DNA of 64,000 nucleotides from Datnioides undecimradiatus (taxonomy: Eukaryota; Chordata; Actinopteri; Lobotiformes; Datnioididae): NCBI GenBank assembly GCA_008933995.1, contig WARS01000013.1, forward strand, positions 13,026,808 to 13,090,807, written 5' to 3'. Under the pieces are notes generated by a model. It was not told where the DNA came from and ran no database searches. It worked only from the letters and a program-made list of their open reading frames with translations. Positions 13,001 through 23,500 of this stretch are shown here, piece by piece. The stretch's first letter is position 1. Each line of letters begins with the position of its first letter. The translations under genes and the position numbers were made by a program.

Positions 13001-15549
13001 CGGAGCTTACAGTGAGTTCACAGAATGAACACATTTGCAGGAGGAAAACAGTGATGTAACTCAATTGACTAAAAGCTGCCTGGCAAATCATTTGCTAAAA
13101 CATAACATTTCTAAATGTGAAGTAAAAAAACATTCATGAATGACAGTGGACAAAAGCTAATATGATATTCTGAGTTGTACACTAATTAATTTATATTAAG
13201 CAAGAAAAAAACAAATAAAACCACAAGAGAAATTATTAATGACACTGATATAAACCCTAGCCACACATTCACACTCAGATAGTAACACATTCAGATTACA
13301 GGACCATATTGCCTAGATTGCAGTGGTATAATTAAAACATGTATTTTTTCCTGTTTTGACAAGTATATGCTGAACACAAGGCTCTTGAGATCCTAAAAGT
13401 CCCTGTGCTATCATAATTACAACGTATTTCTATGCCAACATTATCCTCACAAGAGACATGGGTGGTAGAACTGTATTCTTTGGGGTCAAAGTACAATAAA
13501 AAATAGCTGTGTTCAACATCAGGAATCTACTCGGGGTATCCACACTACAAATCAAACCTGTCTTATTAGTATAAATATTTCTCATGTGTTGTTGTCAAGC
13601 TATTGTGTTCAAAAGAATCTAGGTACATGCAGACACACGCACAAACACCCAGACTTCACCATGACAACACAAACAAAAGCAGCAAAACACAGCACCACTA
13701 TGGAAGATTACCTACCTCATTGGGATGTCCACTACCAGGAAAGAAGTTGCCGTTGTCAAAGCGATGTAGGGAGATGTACAGTACACTTGGGTCATTATAG
13801 AAGGCTTCCTGAGTGCCGTTGCCATGGTGAATGTCCTGGACAGTGATTAGGTTACAGGTTAGGGTTAGGGGTGCAAAGGGCTGAAGCCATAAGTTACACA
13901 TAATTACAACCTGTTTGCAAATATATTTTACATTATCACATATCACAAAATCTTGTAAGAACCTAATTGTCTTCTCTCTTATTTTGACATATATAAGTAC
14001 ATAAAACATACAGCCTGAAATACAGAGGGCTTCCCCCTTAAAATGGCAACTGTTTTAATCATAAAGGTTTTTTAATGAAAAGGGTAGTCATTTGTGTTTA
14101 ATGCAGTGATATGTAAGGGAGCAAGGTGTGTGTAAAGACATGGAGCAGGCTCATATACACACATGGTGAACAGAGACGACCACCTGGCTGTGGATCAATA
14201 TGTGCATGATTGTGTGTGGGCGTGTGTTCGTATGACTGTGTGTGACTCTGTGTCTACTCTAAGCATATGTGACAGTTCAGATCCCACATGGATACCAGAG
14301 ATAACAGTGCCTAAATGAACTAAATGATAAATAGCATTGCTACTGTAGAGGGCTGCTCTGCTTCTGGGACTGTGTTTGTGCCCATGAGACATTTGCGTGC
14401 TTTTGCAAGTGTGTTTTTGTCTGTTTATCCCTGTCCATGTGGGGACCAGTGATGCTGGTCATGCGGTGGGTCCTCACCCAGTCCACGATGAGGATCTTGC
14501 TGACATTAAGTTTCTGCTGGAGCTGCTTGGCAGCGATGGCCACAGAGTTGAAGAAACAGAAGCCCCTGTGGACAAACGGAGAGGAAGAAAGGCAGCCACA
14601 TCTGTTTATCAGGACATGTTCAAAAAATTAATATCATAGAATTACCATATGGACCTTAGGAACCTTTAAGACATGTCTTAGAGTTTCTTTGGTGGCATGT
14701 GGTGACTATTCACTCCAGGTTGTGACACTTGCAATACTGCAGCTAATGAGTGAAACTCCTGCCAGGCAAGTCTTGTGGCAAATATTTGAGAAATGATTTG
14801 AGAAATTAGGATATTTCTTCTTGCTTTGTATTTTGTCTTCCACTGCTGACAAACAAAAATGTCTTCTCACACTGGAACATTACGGTAAGCCTACACTCTT
14901 GCACTCCTGAGAAAGGCAAACCCCACAAATTTGGTGACAAATCAAGTTTATCATAAAGTTCAGTTCACATTCCAAAGGATAACAGTGTGAGCTGCTGTCA
15001 GGACGTGTGAGATGATTTCAGAGAAATGAACTCACAAGTTGGCGCAGCAGTTCCCTCAATGCTTACTGTCTACATTAAAGGTATGCAAAAAAGTGTTGAT
15101 CTATGAAAAACAATAGAGGAATGTTGGAAGTGGTAGTGTCAGCATGGGTCGTAAACTATGAGTGCTTGAGCGTGTGTGTGTGTGTAGACGGTATATCATA
15201 TATGCTGTCCAAACTGCTCATCAAGAAAAGTCATTATCATCCCATAAATAACCAGTGACAAGCACTGCTGAGCACACATGCACAGTCCCAGCTGAATGCG
15301 GTTACTTGGCTAATGCCTATCAAACACCGACACAAATCCATGCACACAAATATGTGCACACACTCGCACAGTTCTTTTTGAGATGCATTGCTCTGTGTCT
15401 TCAAAGTTTAACGGAAACTGACTGACATACATTAGGACGGGGAGACATAGGCTCACTCACACTCTCTCTCTCTCTCGCTCAGAAGTGAAGCCGATCTGTA
15501 ATAAATTCTTTGAAACACTTTGCAGGGACCTCCTGGCTCCTGGTACGTC

Positions 15550-15580
<31 letters not shown>

Positions 15581-17177
15581 CTGTATCTATGTGTGTATGT
15601 ACGCTGCTGTACTTACAGAGGGGAGGAGTGGTTTGCGTGGTGTCCAGGGGGCCTCACCACTGCAAAGCCATTCTGGGAGAACACAGCAAAAACTTTAACA
15701 TCTTGCTGCTTTTAGTAGACCAACTATCACAGCGGACACCTTTAAGCTTTAACCTGGTTATGTTGTTGTATAAACATGCATTGGTGCATTAAACACTGCA
15801 GAAAACAGCTATGTAGGGGGAGAGTTATCAAAGCAATACTGTCCTCTATGCAGTAGCTGTCTGTCCCACAACCTGCTACACTGCAGCTCTGAAATTCCAG
15901 AGAAAACATATGCTATTTGCTGATAAGCTAAAAAGAACATACCTTCAACTCTCCTTGTGCAACCTTCAGTGCCAGGTCTGTGACACATCCTGCAGCAATA
16001 CGGGAGGCTGTCGAGGTGTGCAGTTCATTCCAGATTGTATCTATATCTACCTGTTAGCAAAACAGTGACGAGACATATGAAGTCACTTAAAAAGTCACAG
16101 AAGATGCAATTAAAAATTACTTCTGTTTGAACCGTTAGAAAGCTTCTGCATGTTTCGGCACAATTTTACCTGACAGCCGCACTGGAACACCTCAGTCAGC
16201 AACTTTACCACATTTCATTTAGTCAAGCTGCTGGCAGCCAGCGGCTCAAATATTGACAGTTCTGTCTATGAGGTTTTACATTCATCACACTGAAGTTTAC
16301 TTTTGACTGTGCTTCCTTTATTTTGAAATTCAGCTAGTCTTGAAGTGTATTCTAGTATTTAAAAAAGGGAAAAATGTGAGTTGATGGATCTTCAGCTTCT
16401 GTGAATACTAACGGTTGTGGGGAGAGGTTTTTTAAATATCTATTGTTCTTTTGTTGCATCCATTCTCTCTGTAAACTCTGTCCTGTTTCAGTGTCTCCAT
16501 GTTTAAAAACTCATATTGGTAGTGTGCCGTAGTGGAACAATGAAATCAGAGGAATTTCTTTTATCACAGGCTTTGCCATCTTGTTCCAATCACCCCTCTT
16601 CACCAGAGCAGCCAAGGGCCCGGAAATCCAGGGAGATCAGTCGTCTTATCAACTGACACCCTGCCCCCTTCTTCTTTTACTTTTTCCTACATCCTCTCCT
16701 CTTCTCTACTCTTATTGTGTTTAATGTTAGTTACACTATATTTAAGGAAGGGACATTTTTTTAATTCTCTGCATACATATTTGTCTCATATTGCATTGTT
16801 AAATTTAATCTATTCTGCTCTCCTACCTTTACATTTTATTTTCGTTTTCTTCTCCAAGTTTCCCATTCTGTTTGTCCACACCCCTTCCATCTAAATAAAA
16901 TCCAATTTCACTGGCATGCAAACGTATGTGTGTCTATGTGTAACTACTTTAGTTCCCTCTTCCTCTCTCCTTCTTCCACATCTCACCTTTGTACAGCCTT
17001 TGATTTCTGATTAGATTTCAAACTGATCTTAGCCAAAAACAACAGCATTAGTAATTTGTAGTATTATTAGCTTAATTGTGTAATGAGGCATAATCAGGCA
17101 TGTAATGTTTGCTATTCAGTAATGCAATTAGATAAGTGGAAAGATTCCCACATGATTTGTTTCAAAGGGGTGATGTG

Positions 17178-17221
<44 letters not shown>

Positions 17222-17506
17222 TGTGTGTGTAGGGAAACTTACCCCAACTCCTCCGCATGGTAATATCACAAACATCCGTTGAGATAAGATTCCTGAAAGA
17301 GTTATTATTATTATTGTGCTTACATGATCATTAGTAATAGTAACAATATTAGCATTTCGTTTATTATTTTAATCACTGATATTACCAGCCAGTTTGCGGT
17401 TGTCCAGCTTGAGGCGGTTGAGTGGGTTGGTGCCGAACAGAAGCACATGTTTCTCTGAATGGACTGACTGCAGCTCTTCCACAGTGGCCTTCCTACTGCG
17501 AATACG

Positions 17507-17556
<50 letters not shown>

Positions 17557-20500
17557 ACAGACACATATATACATATATTGCATATAATACTAATTCTGTG
17601 TTGATGAATCTGCCAGCATGTGTATTGTGAGTGTGCGCATACCTCACAGTGGTTCCTGAGACCTCTCTCATGCAGTCTGGACCAGATGCTCTGGACCCTC
17701 CCAGCATGCTCAGGGTGGCGGCTGTTGTCCCCACAAGTACATTGGTGTTTTTGCATTTGAGCATCATAAACCAGACCTAGATGCACATACACGCAAAAAC
17801 GCATAGCATTTATATCACCTATATTGCTTGTCAGTATTTCATGACTCAATTGTACATGAATAACTACAGCTAAATCACTAAACTATGTCATTGGGTAATT
17901 GGATTTATTTTCCCAATAAAAACATTTTCCTCACCTGTGGTGAAGCGTAGCTGGACATCTGCAGCAGGGCTGGTCAGTGATAGGGAGGGTATGGTGGTGG
18001 TTGAATGTGGAGGAGGAGGTAGGGAGGTGGAGGCTGGGGAGGACTGGGTCCGAACCAGAGGCTGGTGAGGCCAGATCAGGGCAGGCGCACCAGGGGAGTC
18101 AAGTTGGAGACCCGGTCTAAGGATCACCTGCCTCTGTGATTCCCCGGGCAGTGCATGAAGAAGAGAATGGAGAAAGAAGGTACATTTATCAGAGGCGGTA
18201 CATGGCAAAGATCAACTGCACTTCCACAAGTTGAAATCTAAAATTAAATCAATTTAATACTGCTTGTCTCAAATAGGCAACTATAGAAAATTCAGCATTG
18301 GCAAGACTGCTGCTACAATACTGTGACTACGTTTTTTCTCATTGTATAAATTAAGCCACAGCGCCCTCTGTTGTCAAAACAAGTGAAGGCACATACAGAT
18401 GTGCAATGAATGCAAATACTAGAATATTATTTTTTCTCTGTCATTCATCACACGCTTTAATGTATTCAATTAACATCTGAATACTAATTAAACACAGCTG
18501 ATTTGCAATTAAGTACCTGAATGAGAGAATGTGAGGGCTCGATCAAGCTCTCCCGTGAGGAGGTTGTGGACTCCGTGTCGTAAACGGAGTCTGAGCTGGC
18601 AGTGCTCTGTCTCCTGCGGTGGCCATCCTCACACACTGAACCTGGTTCGGAGCCACAAATGGACCCTGGGCCTGAACCAGATCCTGATCCTATCTCCTCC
18701 AGGTCCATGTCTTCCGATGGGATCTGTGTCAGACGAGGCTTCTCATTGGACTTGCTTGTCAGCTAATGTAAGCATAAGTTTTACAGTGTTGATAAAAAAA
18801 TGAAGATACAAATGCTCTGTTTAACATGGTTTTGTACATTACAGTATATGATAGGTTTTAACTTTAAAATGCATTTTCCAAGTCCATACAAAGACAACTC
18901 CGAATAATCAGTTTCCATTACAGACCTACCACTACATCTGTTTCCTCTCACCTTGCTCAGGTGTGCATTCTGCTTGAACCTGTCCATCCCGCTCTTGTGG
19001 TGTTGTTGGTGCAAGTGGTGCTGTGTTTGCAAGTGATGATTGGCATGCAGAGTAAGAGGTGAGTGGCTGTAGGGCGGAGGCTCTGAACGTGTTCGCTCCA
19101 GGGGTCTGTGCGAGGGGAAGCTTACTAAGCCTTCCCGTCTGGACAGGTGAGGCTGCGGCTGCTGCAGAGTTACAGAGCTCAAACCATGAACTGCAGGGAG
19201 AAAAAGAGAGATGAAAAGGTTAATAAAGATTAAGACAGAGGGATAAGGTTACATAGGGAGACTGAGGAAAAAATGAGAAGCACAATAGAAATAGACTAAA
19301 GATGTAAACTATAGAAAGAAAGGAATTACTAAAATGGACAGAAGCAAAATAGAAAGGAAATGAGGATTTAATGGAAAGACAGGTGATGACATTAATATTA
19401 TGTATTAATATTCATTATATTATTTAATATCCACGTGACTGAGAAATAGAAAGTGAAGAGCAGGTTCAAATATACAACTTGCATGTTAAAAATAATAACA
19501 CAAAAGGAAGATATGCTTTTCACAATATATTTTAGCTTTACTGAGGAGTTCAGATTTTTATTGCGTTACTGCGTATTTGTATCGTGACAGCAAAACTGAA
19601 TCACCTTCTACTGCACACTAGAGGGAACCGCTGCACTGTTTATAAGGCATAAGACGTACAGTATAAGACAGAAGACATCAATGTTCCTATAGTCTCTCAT
19701 CTAAAATGTTTTTATATTTTCACCGCAGACATTTCGACATTTTGTTGTTTTAGAAACAAGAAACAAAGAAGCACAAGATCTGAACCTGAGCACATCAAAA
19801 GATGCAGTTGACATCATTAGTTATTACACTTTCCTTGTACAAGTCAAATGTTTGCTGTGAGAAAAGCTATTACGTGTGATGTTAATGGTTAATATACAGG
19901 CTTTTTGTGGGGACTGGCAGGACAATGAAGAAAAGGAGAAAATGAAGAAAATAATAATAATAATAAAAGTGTACGTAAAAATAATTGGTAATGATTGGCT
20001 TACAGGTACTGGCATGCAATTGCACATGCCACCACAAATGCAAAGATGAATTTTCTTTAATAACAGACGCTAAATATTAACCAAAGTGTTGATAAACAAA
20101 ATCTGTTTGCTGTTACATGAAGAGAATTGAAGAAGGATGGCTATAGTTTGGCCAATCTCAAAACATGTGTGACTAACAAACAAGGTGAAAAATTTTTGAA
20201 AGGTGAAAAACCATCAATTACTGCTTGATGACCTGATAACAAGAAAAGCATAAAAACTTTGCCAGAGACCTAAACACACACACACGCACACACACACACA
20301 CACACCACTTTTGATGTCATCGTCACTGTCTCATGGATCATTTCTTTTATCGTGTTTATCTTTTAGGTCCAACAGCACTCTGATTGTGCTACCTTGAATA
20401 CCATTTGAATCTGCTTTGAACAGTACTGAATTATTCTCTATGCCATGTTTGAGAATCTGTCTGCTAACACTTGTACGATTTCCAGTAATATTAATGTATG

Positions 20501-23500
20501 CTGGTATAAAAAGCTTTGTTGTAGTGAGAAGCCAGTTGTGCATAGTGGTCTGACCAACATGTCTGCCCACAGAGAAACTCTGAGTTTCTCTGTGGGCAGA
20601 CATGTGCCCCAATCACCACCTTTAGAGACAACCTCTCTTAAAACCAGCTTTCCTTATCATTGAGATATCAGCTGTTTACATCAGCTGATCTCATCCATCC
20701 AATAGCACAGAGACCCAGCTTAATTCTTAGCATTAACCCGCCCAGTCTTGGCAGATTCACCAAGTTGTCATGTCTACAGCCATTACCCTCAGCAGTCATT
20801 AGACACCACCGCATCATGTGCCTGGACTCCATAGGGAGATTTCTGAAATTGTTCAGGGTTGATACTGCTCAACTGTGATACTGTATAGTACATGACTTTC
20901 CATATCATATGTCATCTTTATTAGAAACAATTATATTTACCTCACTTGCCTTTCCTGATTAAAAGCAATTATATAAATGTTTAAGCAATTCATCACATTA
21001 TTGTAGTCTCTTTATCACCCACCTGTATCACAAAAATCACTGTTTTCTTTGTGAATAAGGAGACGTTTGCTAAATATGAGCAATCAAAGGGACCGGCTCC
21101 ATTCTAAATCTGATGAGACACCCAGAGACTGTCGTAGACAATAGACCCTGGAAATATCATTTAGTGACCCCTCTTTGAAATGAGCATTCATGCCAGTTAT
21201 CTCAGGTTATGTAAGATCTCTTGCATCATCCAATTATGGAATATATATTATGGTAGGTTTTTCTTTCATGGTTGCAAAGATACAGTGGCATCAGTTGGAA
21301 TACTGTTGATGGTTTGAATGGAATTTTCCTGGTTGATGAAGAGAAAGAGGATCCATCTAACTATCCGTGGCACTAATTCCAAGGGGTGGGTATACATGTT
21401 CTTACATGTTGTCAAATGCATGCCAATATACCTGGATTCTGTATATGTGTATATTGAGATATTTCCTTTTCTGCTGTACAATATTCACATTTACATTTAT
21501 ACAACTTACAAGGGACAAGCTGGGGATGAACCAGTCCAGTATGTTGTTCTAGTATGAGCACAGGCTGCAGGTGCTGTGCCAGGGCTGGGTTGCCTCCCTC
21601 CAGAGGCAAGTAAACATGATGCAGAGCAGATACTGCTAAGGGCCTTGCTACTCGCAGGTCAGCCTTGAGAGAGAGGACAAAAGGAGAGGGGAAATGATAG
21701 TGAGAAATGCTGAAGGGTATATGAGGAATTAGGGAATCCCTCATTATGAACACAAATGAGACATATTGAGAGTTAGTGCATAGAGCAAGGGTTTCATGGG
21801 CTGTTGGCAATGTAAGGCTAGACTCATCAGGAAACATGTTAACAATGTCATGAAGTGAGGAAACTACCACATGACTGATTCACAAGATATGAAAGCACCA
21901 CAGAGATCAAGAGGGAAGTGAAAGACTGAATATACCACATGTTTCTATAACTGCTCAAGTGTGCAGGCATTTTTTTAGACATTCAGTCTTAGATACATAC
22001 TGTATATACATTCCTCAGATGAATGTATTTCTGTGTTATTATGTGTAGCTTAATTCATCCTTTAAACTGATGTAAGAATCAGGAACATATTTATAGTTTT
22101 TGCTGTGAAACATTTTAAACAGCTTAAATACTGATTCTGAAGGGAAACCTGGAACACTCACCTGTGCAGGAAGTCCAGCAGTGATGTTTGGCATGGCAGT
22201 GGGGTTGGGCGGCACAGTGAAATTAGAAAGACTACCATCCTTCAGCAGCAATCTCTGTGCCTGCATGAAAGACAAATATTCATTTAACATGAGGAGTGAT
22301 CACGTGTGTTTGTACATTGTGCATTACTTGTTAGCTAATGTGGATAAGAAAATCTGCAAAGTTGCTATAAAATTAAAAAAAAAAAAAGCTCACCTCATGA
22401 GCGAGTGAGCCATTATCAGAAAGAAGGCTGTCATTGGGTGAGCTGCACCCTGATGCTGGAGTGCTGCTGCTGCTTGGGGAGGAATCTGGGGGGGAGAATT
22501 GAGAAATAATTGAGACTATACTACTCAATGCCTCCTGACTAATCATAGCCATCATGGTCAGAACACATATGTTTATACAGTGCAGAAACACATACAGGAC
22601 AAACTGAAAAATGAATCAAAGTGTGATGCGCTTTGCTAAAGATGTCTCTCAAATAGCATAAATAACAGATCACATCAATTAAAAGCAGCATTATGTAAGC
22701 ATTAACAAAGTTCACGTGCAAATAAAACAAAGATCATGAGAGTGTCCAAGATAAAAGCAGATACTATACCCAGAGTTTCTGTCCTGTGTTTGACAGCGGG
22801 AGGGGCACTGATCTTACGCTGCAGTGGATTTGGCCTCTGATGAGTACTGATGAGTTTTTTTATCTTCCACTTCAGAGTGGGTTCAGACACTGCACGCGCA
22901 CAGATATACACAAATGAACATGTAAAGATGCACACAGACCCCTGCACACAATTTTTGCGAAGGTCTCATAAATAGGATAGATATCTATTCACTGATGTCA
23001 CGCATACCCCACATCGTAATAGTAACTCAGTAAGGCACATACTATAGTGAGGACTCAGTATTCATAACAAAACCAAGTTAGAGCAATGTGCAGTACAGTG
23101 AACCAAGCAAATACCTCAACCCTGGCCTATAGGATAAAAAAAAGTTCCCTGTTTACATTGGTCAGGCTCTAATAAGCCCAAACAAAACAATCAATCAGTG
23201 GCAGGCTCAGAGCAGATAAAAGCCGGCTTTGTATTGTCACTGAGCCAAAAAAGCACTGGAGGGTGTGTGTGCGCCTGGCACATAAGGGTTCTAGGGCAAG
23301 GACAATAAATAATGGCATTTTGAGTGGTTAGTGTACTCGCAGAAATATGTACAGGAAGACGAAACCACTCCCACTCTCATTCACACAGTCAGGGAGACCT
23401 GCTCTAGAGTCTCACGCAGTTCATTTTACACATACCTTAGTTAAAGTTATGTAACTGCTTTGGTCTTTGTATTTCGCTGTTGCTGTTGTTTTTATGATTC

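Noticed and set aside
20557-20605. microRNA hairpin at the palindrome
   Set aside because: A one-base spacer leaves almost no loop and the stem is only about 24 bp, too short and too perfect for a typical pre-miRNA.
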